NCBI GenBank assembly: GCA_012841485.1
Contig: DUUU01000591.1
Location: forward strand, 1-15,653
From: Armatimonadota bacterium
Lineage (GTDB): Bacteria > Armatimonadota > JAAZEB01
Direction: 5' to 3'
DNA: 15,653 nt
Made by a program: the position numbers and the translations under genes. The notes under the pieces are model-generated. The model was not told the origin of the DNA, did not search any database, and was given only the letters and a program-made list of their open reading frames with translations. This document shows, one piece after another, positions 6,361 to 14,058 of this stretch; the first letter of the stretch is position 1, and each line of letters begins with the position of its first letter.

Positions 6361-7899
6361 ATGAAGGCGTGGCTGCTCTCTGTTGTGATGTGCCTGTTCC
6401 TAGTCCCCGCACTCGCCCAGGAGAGCCCTTTCAACCTGGGGGTGGAAGCGGCGCGTCAGGGCAAGCATGAAGTTGCCATCGGCCACTTCCAGAAGGCAGT
6501 GGCCGACGACCCGCGTGACTCGCGTAGCATGAGCTGGCTGGGGTACCTCTACCTGAAGACCGGCAAGGCCAGCGACGCCATCGCCTGCCTGAAAAAGGCG
6601 ACCGAGCTGAATCCTCGCGCCGAGGACGCTCTGAACAACCTGGGCAATGCCTACATGGAGACCGGCCAGGTGGAGAAGGCGATTGAGGCCTACCAGGCGG
6701 CGCTAAAGATCAAAGAGGACTACTACGATGCCCACTACAACCTGGGCAATGCCTATATCGCGCTGGGCAAAGGCTCGTCCGTAGAGAATGCGATCAAGGC
6801 ATTCAAGCAGGCGCTGAGCCTTCAGCCTAACAGTGCCGAGGCGCACAACAACCTTGGGCTGGCCTATGCCCGCATGGCGCAGACCTACGTGGCGGCGCGC
6901 GACCGGTTCGAGGCTGCCAATGACAAGGAGAAGGCAGAGCGCTCGCTCAATCTCGGAACACGCCTCTACGGCCAGGCAGCCGATGAGTATCGCGCGGCGA
7001 CGCAGGCCGATCCCTCCAATGGCACCTACTGGCTGAACCTTGCGCTCGCGCACCGCGAGCTTCTAGCCATCAATGGTACGACCGAGGCGCGCCAGAATGC
7101 CATTTCGGCGTTGAAGAAGGCGGTCTCGCTGCGGCAGTCGGATTACCTGGCGCATCTGGCGCTCGCCGATCTCTACTCCGAGGGCAACCTCCTCACCGAG
7201 GCGATCTCGATGTACTCCGCGGCGGCACGCCTGAAGCCGGAGGAGTTCGACCCGCACTATCGCCTGGGGATCCTCTACTTTAAGACGGGGGCTTACGAGC
7301 CGGCGATTGCCGCCTACACCAAGGCGCTTGGGATTCGGCCGAATGATGCCAGCACCCTGAACAACCTGGGCTGCGTGTACCACCATACCAAGAAGTATGA
7401 AGAAGCGGTGGATGCCTTTGCCAAGGCCGCGACGGCGGACACGCGCTTCGTGACGGCACACGCCAATCTGGCGACGGTCTACACCACGATGGGGAAGAAC
7501 GATGAGGCGGTCGCTGCGTGGCGCAAGGTAGTGGAGCTGGAACCGCGAAACACGAAGGCGCGCCTGGCGTTGGCCAGTCACGCCCTCAACGCCAATGATC
7601 TGGAGCGCGCCGAAACCCTCTATCGCGAGGTGATTGGTATCGACGCGCGCAGCATGGAAGCCCACAACGCCCTCGGTTTCATCCTGTGGCGCACGGGCAA
7701 GATTGACGAGGCGATCCAGGCCTTCAACAAGGCGCTCACCATCAACCCAAAGTACGCGCCCGCCGTCAACAACCTGGGCGCGATGTACGAGGAGAAGGGC
7801 CAGACAGATAAGGCACGTGATATGTACAAGCGCGCCTTGTCCGTCGATCCCTCCTACGAGGATGCTCGGAAGAACCTGGACCGCCTGGGGGTGCAATGA
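6361..7899 (+). CDS. secreted or periplasmic TPR-repeat protein
   Basis: A 512-residue protein with an N-terminal signal peptide (MKAWLLSVVMCLFLVPALAQ; likely cleavage after ALA) followed by about 12 tetratricopeptide repeats that fill the rest of the chain. Repeats show the TPR pattern, for example ALNNLGNAYMETGQVEKAIEAY and AVNNLGAMYEEKGQTDKARDMY. One repeat has a longer helix-rich insertion (about residues 175-210). No enzymatic domain is visible, so it is probably a protein-interaction scaffold outside the cytoplasm. The ATG at 6361 has GAGGTG (6347-6352) eight bases upstream and begins the signal peptide. An ATG at 6307 overlaps the -10 box and is rejected. The stop overlaps the nadK start (ATGA). 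Confidence 0.9.
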   Translation: MKAWLLSVVMCLFLVPALAQESPFNLGVEAARQGKHEVAIGHFQKAVADDPRDSRSMSWLGYLYLKTGKASDAIACLKKATELNPRAEDALNNLGNAYMETGQVEKAIEAYQAALKIKEDYYDAHYNLGNAYIALGKGSSVENAIKAFKQALSLQPNSAEAHNNLGLAYARMAQTYVAARDRFEAANDKEKAERSLNLGTRLYGQAADEYRAATQADPSNGTYWLNLALAHRELLAINGTTEARQNAISALKKAVSLRQSDYLAHLALADLYSEGNLLTEAISMYSAAARLKPEEFDPHYRLGILYFKTGAYEPAIAAYTKALGIRPNDASTLNNLGCVYHHTKKYEEAVDAFAKAATADTRFVTAHANLATVYTTMGKNDEAVAAWRKVVELEPRNTKARLALASHALNANDLERAETLYREVIGIDARSMEAHNALGFILWRTGKIDEAIQAFNKALTINPKYAPAVNNLGAMYEEKGQTDKARDMYKRALSVDPSYEDARKNLDRLGVQ

Positions 7900-8801
7900 G
7901 TGGTAGCGACACTTCCGGCGGTGAGCCGGTTCGTTCGCTCGGGATCGTTGTCAACGAGGAGAAGCCGGCGGCGGTCTCCCTGGGAGAGGAACTCCATCTC
8001 TGGCTGACGGAGCAGGGGGTTCCCTCGCAGGTAATCCACCTTCGCCAGGAGGTGGGGGCGGACCAGCAGTGGCGCGCGCATGAGGGCGGTCCGCCTCCCA
8101 AGCGGTTGTTCGGTGATGCGCTCGTGGTGCTTGGGGGCGATGGAACCCTCCTCGCCACGGCGCGCATCGCCGCGCCCGCGGGCCAGCCGATGCTCAGCGT
8201 GCAGCTAGGCGGCTTCGGCTTCCTCGCCGAGTGCCAGCCGGATCAAGCCCGCGAGTGTGTTGAGCGGATACTTGCCGGCGATTACGGCGTTGCCGAGCGG
8301 ATGATGCTCCAGGTGGCCATCGAGGGCCCTGGCCGGGCGCCCCAACGGTTCATCGCCCTCAACGACGCCGTGGTGGCAAAGGGCACTTTGGCCCGGCTCC
8401 TGCACCTTCGCGCGTTCGTGGACGGCCACTACGTCACCGCGTACGCCGCCGATGGCGTCATCGTCTCGACGCCGACCGGCTCGACCGCCTACTCCCTCTC
8501 TGCCGGGGGACCGCTGGCGCACCCGGAGGTCGAGGTGCTGATGCTCACCCCGATCTGCCCCCATGGCCTCACCCTCCGCCCGCTGGTGTTGCCGGGCGAG
8601 TCGACCGTCGAGCTCAAGGTGGAGAATACGGCGGACTCGGAGGTCGTGGTGACCGTCGATGGCCAGACGGGAGTGCCGCTCGCGCCCGATGAGCGCGTGG
8701 TCGTGAGTCAGGCGCCTTTCCGTGCCCGGCTGATTGCGCCGGACACGGGAGACTTCTTCCGCAAGCTGCGGGAGAAGCTGGGGTGGGGAGAACGCTGTTG
8801 A
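7896..8801 (+). CDS. nadK: NAD kinase
   Basis: A 301-residue cytosolic enzyme that phosphorylates NAD to NADP using ATP or polyphosphate. Family motifs: GGDGT at residues 80-84 (catalytic Asp), GGFGFLAE shortly after, LND at 155-157, and ADGVIVSTPTGSTAYSLSAG starting at 185. The C-terminal beta-rich domain (LRPLVLPGESTVELKVEN, VVTVDGQ) is also typical. The ATG at 7896 overlaps the TGA of the upstream TPR gene in an ATGA arrangement, and its own stop overlaps the start of the downstream TPR lipoprotein gene. NAD kinase production is therefore probably coupled to both neighbours. Confidence 0.96.
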   Translation: MSGSDTSGGEPVRSLGIVVNEEKPAAVSLGEELHLWLTEQGVPSQVIHLRQEVGADQQWRAHEGGPPPKRLFGDALVVLGGDGTLLATARIAAPAGQPMLSVQLGGFGFLAECQPDQARECVERILAGDYGVAERMMLQVAIEGPGRAPQRFIALNDAVVAKGTLARLLHLRAFVDGHYVTAYAADGVIVSTPTGSTAYSLSAGGPLAHPEVEVLMLTPICPHGLTLRPLVLPGESTVELKVENTADSEVVVTVDGQTGVPLAPDERVVVSQAPFRARLIAPDTGDFFRKLREKLGWGERC

Positions 8802-11317
8802 AGCTGAAGTGGACCCGGACAGGCGCGCTGGCGGTGGCTTTGGCCGCCGGCATCGGGGGCGGATCGCTCTGGCTGGCGGGCTGCCGGAAGCCCAGCGCCG
8901 GGGAGAAGCCGCCCGTGCCGGCACCCAATATGACGCGCGTCGCCGAGGCGGCCAATCCGGGCACGGGCACCAGTCTCCTGGAGGATCTGACGCGCGACCA
9001 GCTCGAGAACGGCATGAGGCTCCTCGAGCAGAAGAAGTTCAAGGAGGCGGCCGCCGAGTTCAAGGCGCTGACGCAATCGGCACCCGAGGAGGCCGCGCCG
9101 TGGTTCTACCTCGGGATGGCTGAAGCCCAGGCGGGCCGGCTTGCCGAGGCCGCGTCGGCGCTCAAGACCGCCGGAAAGCTTCAACCGGAGAACAAGGAGA
9201 TCTGGACGAACCTGGCGGCCGTCTATCAGGGGATGAAGCGCACCCGCGACGCCGTGCAGGCGATTGAGCGTGCCGCGAAGATCGACCCCAAGGACGCTGG
9301 GCTACAGGCGCTCCTGGCCCAGGGCTACACGCAACTCGGAGATGCCGCGCGCGCTCGGGCCGCCGTGGAGCGCGCCGCGAAGCTGGACCCGAACATCGCC
9401 GCCGTGCTCCAGGCACAGGGAGTCGGGCCCGGAAGCGCGCCGGATCTGAAGGCGCTTCGCGAGGCGGTACGCAAGCACCCCAACGACGTGCGTGCGCGTG
9501 CGCAACTTGCCCAGGTGCTGCTGATGACCGGCGACATTGCGGGCGCTCGGGAGGCCTTCGAGCGCGTTGCCGCCGCGAAGCCGGGTGATCCGGAGGCGCA
9601 TCGGGCATTGGCGCGCATCTATCTGGCCCAGGGCAAGCATGCCGAGGCGGCGCGCTCTCTCGGGCGGCTGGTGGCGCTCGAGCCGGGCAACCTGGAAGCC
9701 CGCTGGGCGCTCGCGAACCTGCTGCACGAGGCGAAGCAGCCGGACAACGCCGCGGCACAGCTCGCCGCCATCCTGAAAGCGAAGCCCGGGCATGTGCCAG
9801 CGAATATGGCGCTGGGGATGATCCGCTACCAGCAGAAGCGTCTTGCTGACGCGGAGAAGTGCTTCCGTGCCGCGTTCACGGCGGAGCCGGCCAATCTTGA
9901 GGCCGCCAAGAGCCTCACCATGCTGCTACGCGAGCGCGGGCGCACCGGCGATGCCGAGAAGGTGCTCCGGCGCGCGCTCCGAGCCTCGCCGAAGCAGCCG
10001 CTGCTTCACGCGCTGCTGGGCGACCTGCTGGAGAGCGCATCGCGCCCCAAGGAGGCCATCGCCGCCTATCGCCAGGCACAGGCGCTCGCCCCGAAAGAGC
10101 CGGAGATTGCCCTCGCCCTGGGTCACCTGCTGGAGACACAGAAAAAGGAGGCGGAGGCCGTCGCGCTCTACACCGCGTTCTTGATGAAGGCGCCGGATGC
10201 AACCCCCGTGCGCGACTCCCTGGCGGCGCTCCACGCGCGCCAGGGGCGGTTTGATCAGGCGCGTTCTCTCTATGAGGCCGTGCTGAAGAAGAGCCCTCGC
10301 AACCAGGGAGCACTGGCGCGTCTGGCCGCGGTCTACGAGCATGAGAAGAAGTGGCCCGAGGCCCGGAAGCAATACACGCGCCTCCTGGACCTCGATTGGA
10401 CCAACCTCGACGCGCACATGGCGATTGCCGGCACCTACATGGCAGAGGAGAACCTGGACAGCGCCATCGGCGAGTTCCAGAAAGTCGTCTCCAAGAACCC
10501 GAAGCATTGGGACGCCTGGAAGGCGCTGGGACGCGCCCAGGAGCGCAACAAGGACTGGGAGGGCGCCCTCCAGACCTATGCCCGCCTGGCAGAGCTGGCC
10601 CCGACGAGCGCCTACCCTCTCGCTCACGCGGCGATGGTCCACCTGGAGAAAGGCGAGCCGGACCAGGCGTTGGAAAGCAGCCGCAAAGCCGTGGCACGAG
10701 ATGCCTCCCTCCCCGAGGCGCATCTCGCGCTGGCGAAGAGCCTGCCCGAGGAGAGTGCCGCCGAGGCGCGCAAGCACTACCTGGAGGCCTTGCGCGCCGC
10801 CGTAGTCCGCAACAATGCGACCCGCCGTGAAGCCAGTCGGCGCGAGCGCGCGAGTGGCCTTGACCCGGCGTGGGTCATGCAGGCCCAGGCCACCCTGGCC
10901 GCGGGTGACCGCGTCGGGGTAGAGGCGGTGGCCGGCTTGCGCAGTGCCTCGACCGACGAAGCGTCGCGCAAGGAAGCGCTTGAGGCGCTTGAGGCGCTTT
11001 CGAAGGAGTATCCAGCCAGCATGGGCCTTGTGGTCGCTATTGCTGGCCTCCACGAGGATAGCGGGCGCCCCGGCGACTCCGTTCCGATCTACCGCCGGCT
11101 CGTCACGGAGCACCCGCTCGACCCGCAGTTGCGCGTTCAGCTGGCGTCCGCCTACGAGAAGCTCGGGAAGCGTGACGAGGCGCTGGCGCAGTACCGCCGT
11201 GCCCTGGAGCTGGATGGAAGCAACACCCTCGCCGCGGAAGGGATCAAGCGCCTGGAGCAGCCGCGTATCGAGGTGGATCCCGCGGCGACCGGGTGGTTCA
11301 GGCCGGCGGCGGAGTAG
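8798..11317 (+). CDS. TPR-repeat lipoprotein
   Basis: An 839-residue lipid-anchored repeat protein. The N-terminus has two lysines and an arginine, a hydrophobic stretch and a lipobox LAGC with the acylated Cys at about residue 29. A Pro-rich linker follows, then tetratricopeptide repeats (about 18) to the C-terminus; examples are AWKALGRAQERNKDWEGALQTY and LRVQLASAYEKLGKRDEALAQY. A less regular, Ala/Arg-rich stretch lies around residues 660-740. Start: a TTG at 8798 overlaps the nadK stop (TTGA) and has GGGGAG about eight bases upstream. A GTG at 8783 is the alternative and would add five residues. No catalytic domain is seen; a scaffold role at the membrane is inferred. Confidence 0.9.
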   Translation: MKLKWTRTGALAVALAAGIGGGSLWLAGCRKPSAGEKPPVPAPNMTRVAEAANPGTGTSLLEDLTRDQLENGMRLLEQKKFKEAAAEFKALTQSAPEEAAPWFYLGMAEAQAGRLAEAASALKTAGKLQPENKEIWTNLAAVYQGMKRTRDAVQAIERAAKIDPKDAGLQALLAQGYTQLGDAARARAAVERAAKLDPNIAAVLQAQGVGPGSAPDLKALREAVRKHPNDVRARAQLAQVLLMTGDIAGAREAFERVAAAKPGDPEAHRALARIYLAQGKHAEAARSLGRLVALEPGNLEARWALANLLHEAKQPDNAAAQLAAILKAKPGHVPANMALGMIRYQQKRLADAEKCFRAAFTAEPANLEAAKSLTMLLRERGRTGDAEKVLRRALRASPKQPLLHALLGDLLESASRPKEAIAAYRQAQALAPKEPEIALALGHLLETQKKEAEAVALYTAFLMKAPDATPVRDSLAALHARQGRFDQARSLYEAVLKKSPRNQGALARLAAVYEHEKKWPEARKQYTRLLDLDWTNLDAHMAIAGTYMAEENLDSAIGEFQKVVSKNPKHWDAWKALGRAQERNKDWEGALQTYARLAELAPTSAYPLAHAAMVHLEKGEPDQALESSRKAVARDASLPEAHLALAKSLPEESAAEARKHYLEALRAAVVRNNATRREASRRERASGLDPAWVMQAQATLAAGDRVGVEAVAGLRSASTDEASRKEALEALEALSKEYPASMGLVVAIAGLHEDSGRPGDSVPIYRRLVTEHPLDPQLRVQLASAYEKLGKRDEALAQYRRALELDGSNTLAAEGIKRLEQPRIEVDPAATGWFRPAAE
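10973..10999 (+). repeat. three tandem 9-bp units inside the TPR lipoprotein gene
   Basis: GAAGCGCTT followed by two copies of GAGGCGCTT, encoding EALEALEAL within a helix. The unit is a multiple of three, so slippage would keep the frame and change helix length. Confidence 0.8.
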
Positions 11318-11349
11318 TTCGGGCACGCGCGCGGCAAGAGGGGGAGATG

Positions 11350-11370
11350 CCTGCCACCCGCGTGGGCAGG
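11350..11370. terminator. possible bidirectional hairpin between convergent genes
   Basis: CCTGCC (11350-11355) pairs with GGCAGG (11365-11370), with a 9-base loop that can add two more pairs around a bulge. It lies in the 81-base gap between the TPR lipoprotein gene and the NAGPA-domain gene, which converge. No T-tract follows on either strand, so an intrinsic terminator is uncertain. Confidence 0.3.
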
Positions 11371-11398
11371 CCAGACGCCATGCCTCTCTCCCCGGCGG

Positions 11399-12451
11399 TC
11401 ACCTCTTGAGGATGAGGATCGCGTTGCTGATGTTCCGGCCGGGCCGGACGAGGTACTTCCCCTGCACCCAGAGCCCGCTCGACGCGCCGCCGTCCAGGTT
11501 CATGGCATCGTAGGCGCCGAGCGCCTTCATGATGTCGGCAAGCTGCCGGACCGTGGCGGAGCAGGTGACCAGCAGGAGCGTGCCATCGCGCCGGATCCCC
11601 ACCGCGCTGCGTGCCCCCGCGAGGCTGAGGATCTTGGGATCGTTGAAGCCCTCTGCCTTCGGATCGTAGGCGACGCGGCCCTCAGCGACCAGCCGCGGCC
11701 CACAGCCAAGCCCTTCCTGAACACTCTGCCAAAACTCCTCGTCGCGCGAGCCGTAGTCGATCTGCATCGTCACCCGGTGCCCCGGCTGGAAGTGGTTTCC
11801 GAGGTGCGCATCGCCCCCGACAAAGGAGAGCGCGTAGCCATCACGCGGGATCGGCAGGCCGCCGGAGCCAACCGAGCGCACGACCCCGTTCTGGACGATG
11901 GTCTGCTTGCCGCCCGCTGGTGTCTTGGCGCCGGCCCAGTAGCGGTTGAAGAGGATGGCGCCGCTGGCGCCGGGAGGGAAGTTGACGCGGTAGGCATACC
12001 AGTTGCTCGGGCGCTCCTGCTCTGGGCCCACAGTCCCTGTGATGCGGATCTGCAGGCGTTCCATGCGGTAGTTGCCCTGGGCATCGAAACCGAGGGTGGT
12101 GCCGGTCTGCCCGTGATGAACGAGCTGGCCCTCGGTGATCACGTGGTGCCAGGGCGGCTTGATTGCGTCCCTGGTGTAGGCGCTGAAGAAGCAGCCGTTG
12201 ATCGCGGCGACCGCGCCATGGCTTTGGGCGATCGATGCCAGCGACGCCGTGCTACCCACGCGACCGTTCGCCAGACCGATCTTGACCCGGTAGCCCTCGC
12301 GCGGCACGCGCACCACGCGCACGCCAAAGCTCTTTCCTGCCGCGCTCACCTTCTTCCACTCCACAGAGAGACCGGCCGCGGGGGCCGGGAGAGAGCAGAA
12401 GAGAAGCAGCGTGGCAACGCTGATGCAGGGCAGCTGAAGTAGTCGTCGCAT
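11399..12451 (-). CDS. secreted phosphodiester glycosidase (NAGPA-domain) family protein
   Basis: A 350-residue exported protein: signal peptide with RR, a hydrophobic core and APAA near residues 22-26, then a single NAGPA/DUF2233 domain. Recognisable family elements are AAINGCFF (about residues 82-89), RSAVGIRRDGTLLLVT, and MNLDGGASSGLW (317-328) with its conserved Asp-Gly-Gly, followed by the terminal R.ISNAILI. Relatives include the human uncovering enzyme that removes GlcNAc from a GlcNAc-phosphodiester, and bacterial proteins linked to exopolysaccharide or cell-wall glycan metabolism. The substrate here is unknown. The ATG at 12451 has AAAGGGG about 11 bases upstream. It lies 158 bases after cdsA on the same strand. 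Confidence 0.88.
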   Translation of the reverse strand: MRRLLQLPCISVATLLLFCSLPAPAAGLSVEWKKVSAAGKSFGVRVVRVPREGYRVKIGLANGRVGSTASLASIAQSHGAVAAINGCFFSAYTRDAIKPPWHHVITEGQLVHHGQTGTTLGFDAQGNYRMERLQIRITGTVGPEQERPSNWYAYRVNFPPGASGAILFNRYWAGAKTPAGGKQTIVQNGVVRSVGSGGLPIPRDGYALSFVGGDAHLGNHFQPGHRVTMQIDYGSRDEEFWQSVQEGLGCGPRLVAEGRVAYDPKAEGFNDPKILSLAGARSAVGIRRDGTLLLVTCSATVRQLADIMKALGAYDAMNLDGGASSGLWVQGKYLVRPGRNISNAILILKR

Positions 12452-12540
12452 AGCGATGCACCCCTTTCCCGGGTGGCGATATGCCCCGCCGGATGCGCGG
12501 CGTCGCCCCCTCCTTTCGGGTTTCTGCGGCCATTTCCTCC

Positions 12541-12586
12541 CTGGTTACTACCAGATACGCGACGGAAGGAAGGTGGGAACCGTTCC
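12541..12586. promoter_or_regulatory. two dyad sequences in the cdsA / NAGPA-domain gene gap
   Basis: CTGGT-TACT-ACCAG (12541-12554) and GGAAC-C-GTTCC (12576-12586) are perfect short inverted repeats in the 158-base gap. The second has too small a centre to form a hairpin, so it looks more like a protein-binding operator. No matching -35/-10 pair was identified between them. Confidence 0.35.
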
Positions 12587-12609
12587 ACTGCAGGCGTGTG
12601 GGGGGGGCC

Positions 12610-13434
12610 TCACTGGAGGAACGCGATGGCGTAGAAGTAGGCGACCGGCATGCTGACGAGAAGGCTATCAAAGCGGTCGAGCACGCCGCCGTGGCCGGGG
12701 ATGAGCGTGCCGAAATCCTTGACGCCGACGTCACGCTTGATGATCGACTTGCTCAGGTCACCGATGAGCCCGGCGATAGCGATGAGCGCGCCGAGGGCGA
12801 GGGCGTGGCCGGCGGGAAAGCCAGCCCAGATCCCGAGCGGCAGTGCGAGCGCCATCGATCCCAGGATGCCACCGAGGGCGCCCTCTACCGTCTTGCCCGG
12901 GCTCACCTCCGGACAGAGTTTTCGCCTGCCGAGCGCCTTGCCTACCGCGTAGGCGCCCGTATCGGCTGCCATCGTGGCCGCCCACCCCAGCAGGAAGAGG
13001 TGCAGGCCGAAGGGGAGTCCGGTTCGCGTCGGGCCGACCATCTCGCGGACGATCACGGTGAAGGTGAAGAGGAAGCCGATGTAGACAACGCCGAGCAGCG
13101 TTGCCGCGGCGCTCATCGTGCGCGAGCCTTCTACCGGGGCGAAGAGGTGGAACGCCAGGCTGCTGACTACCGCGAGCGCCAGCACCCCTTGCGTGAAGAG
13201 GAGCAGCTCTGGGCCGCCCAAGAAGTAGGCGCCCAAAATGAGCGCCGCGCACGCGGGGAATCCAATCTCGCGGAGCACCTCGATCCTCCGGATGCGCAAG
13301 GTGGCGTGGTACTCCTGGAAGGCAATCACGCCCAGGATCACGACGAAGCCGGCGAGCCAGAGCCCTCCCTGCCAAACCAGGAAGATCCCCACGGGAATGC
13401 CCACGAGCGCGCTCAACAAGCGGTGTACGAACAC
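12610..13434 (-). CDS. cdsA: phosphatidate cytidylyltransferase (CDP-diglyceride synthase)
   Basis: A 274-residue membrane enzyme that makes CDP-diacylglycerol from CTP and phosphatidic acid, feeding phospholipid synthesis. It has multiple hydrophobic segments, then ADTGAYAVGK (157-166), SPGKTVEGALGG (178-189) and the complete CDS family signature running from S230 to R254 (S..KR....KD.G..IPGHGG..DR). Start: GTG at 13434-13432, with AGAGAGG five bases upstream on the minus strand; the protein then begins FVHRLLSALVGIP, the normal family N-terminus. The frame stays open for 175 more codons upstream, but that part is Arg/Gly/Pro-rich and resembles nothing. A run of eight C on this strand lies just past the stop. 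The usual neighbours (uppS, frr, pyrH) are absent from the window. Confidence 0.95.
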   Translation of the reverse strand: MFVHRLLSALVGIPVGIFLVWQGGLWLAGFVVILGVIAFQEYHATLRIRRIEVLREIGFPACAALILGAYFLGGPELLLFTQGVLALAVVSSLAFHLFAPVEGSRTMSAAATLLGVVYIGFLFTFTVIVREMVGPTRTGLPFGLHLFLLGWAATMAADTGAYAVGKALGRRKLCPEVSPGKTVEGALGGILGSMALALPLGIWAGFPAGHALALGALIAIAGLIGDLSKSIIKRDVGVKDFGTLIPGHGGVLDRFDSLLVSMPVAYFYAIAFLQ

Positions 13435-13486
13435 GGCGACCTCTCTGTACTTGGGCTTCCGAGATAAGGACACGGATGGAGGGTGC

Positions 13487-13528
13487 CGCCCGCGGGATAC
13501 ACGAGGGGCTCCTGCACACCCGCGGGCG
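13487..13528. repeat. perfect 10-bp inverted repeat
   Basis: CGCCCGCGGG (13487-13496) and its exact complement CCCGCGGGCG (13519-13528) enclose a 22-base loop. It lies about 50 bases upstream of the cdsA start, so on the minus strand it would be in the cdsA leader. Confidence 0.7.
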
Positions 13529-13572
13529 CGGAGCTGAAGCTCCGTACTGCTTCCCGGCAAAGCCCTTCGGGC
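13529..13572. repeat. two adjacent small hairpins
   Basis: CGGAGC-TGAA-GCTCCG (13529-13544) starts at the very next base after the preceding inverted repeat. It is followed by AGCCC-TTC-GGGCT (13560-13572). Both are perfect stems with tight loops. Confidence 0.65.
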
Positions 13573-13621
13573 TCCCCCTCCCAGGCCGTGCCCCGGGATT
13601 CCGTCGGATCTATCCCGTCCC

Positions 13622-13677
13622 AGCCCTTGCCTGCCTGGGTTGCCTGCGCGTGCAGGTTGGCCTAGCCTGGCAGGGCT
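13622..13677. repeat. 56-base imperfect hairpin
   Basis: The outer arms AGCCCTTGCC (13622-13631) and GGCAGGGCT (13669-13677) pair with a single bulged T. Further pairing (13635-13639 with 13661-13665, one G-U) follows, and a terminal CCTGC-GCGT-GCAGG stem (13643-13656) closes the top. It reads as a long rod-like structure on either strand. Confidence 0.65.
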
Positions 13678-13862
13678 TCGCTCACAAGCAGCGCGGGGGG
13701 TATTTCCGCACGCCGGATTGCGCGCCACCTTCGAGGCTTCAGATTCCTTATCTCGGAGTCTCTGCTCTGCCCAAGGATCCTTGCGAACAGCCTGTTGTAG
13801 CATTTCGCCGCGGCGGAGGAGCATCCTGCCCCCGGCTGGAGAATCGCACGCGAGGGCGGCCG

Positions 13863-13920
13863 TCCGGGTCCTCCCCGGATGCTGGAATGCCGGACCCCTT
13901 GGGGCTCTTCTGAGAGAGCC
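13863..13920. repeat. two hairpins, 6-bp stems each
   Basis: TCCGGG-TCCTC-CCCGGA (13863-13879) and GGCTCT-TCTGAG-AGAGCC (13903-13920). The second is GC-rich but has no T-tract on either strand. Confidence 0.55.
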
Positions 13921-14020
13921 ACGTGGAAAGCACTCTCCCCTCCACATCCGCCCCTTCATCCGTGGTGTCGACGCCGGCGGGGTGCAAGCGACCGTGCCAA
14001 AACCATAGAGCCCCCCGCTA

Positions 14021-14058
14021 CGCGCCGCCGGGTTCTAGAGACGGGAAGGGGTGGCGCG
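14021..14058. repeat. 9-bp stem-loop just before the glycoside hydrolase start
   Basis: CGCGCCGCC (14021-14029) pairs with GGTGGCGCG (14050-14058) through nine pairs including one G-U, with a 20-base loop. A weaker AGGG/CCCT hairpin (14062-14075) follows. Both lie within 60 bases of the ATG at 14081 and could affect its translation. Confidence 0.55.

Noticed and set aside
12252..12533. 93-codon minus-strand frame starting at 12533 with a good GGAGGAA site
   Set aside because: About two thirds of it overlaps the NAGPA-domain gene in another frame, and its product is low-complexity and Arg-rich. A short regulatory leader peptide cannot be excluded, but nothing supports it.
13477..13530. Resemblance to a T-box antiterminator (AGGGTG followed by CCGCGGG)
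   Set aside because: The conserved T-box core is not matched in full, no specifier stem is visible, and no aminoacyl-tRNA or amino-acid gene follows.
13435..13959. 175-codon N-terminal extension of cdsA
   Set aside because: Arg/Gly/Pro-rich with no family match. CdsA begins normally at the GTG at 13434 with a ribosome binding site.
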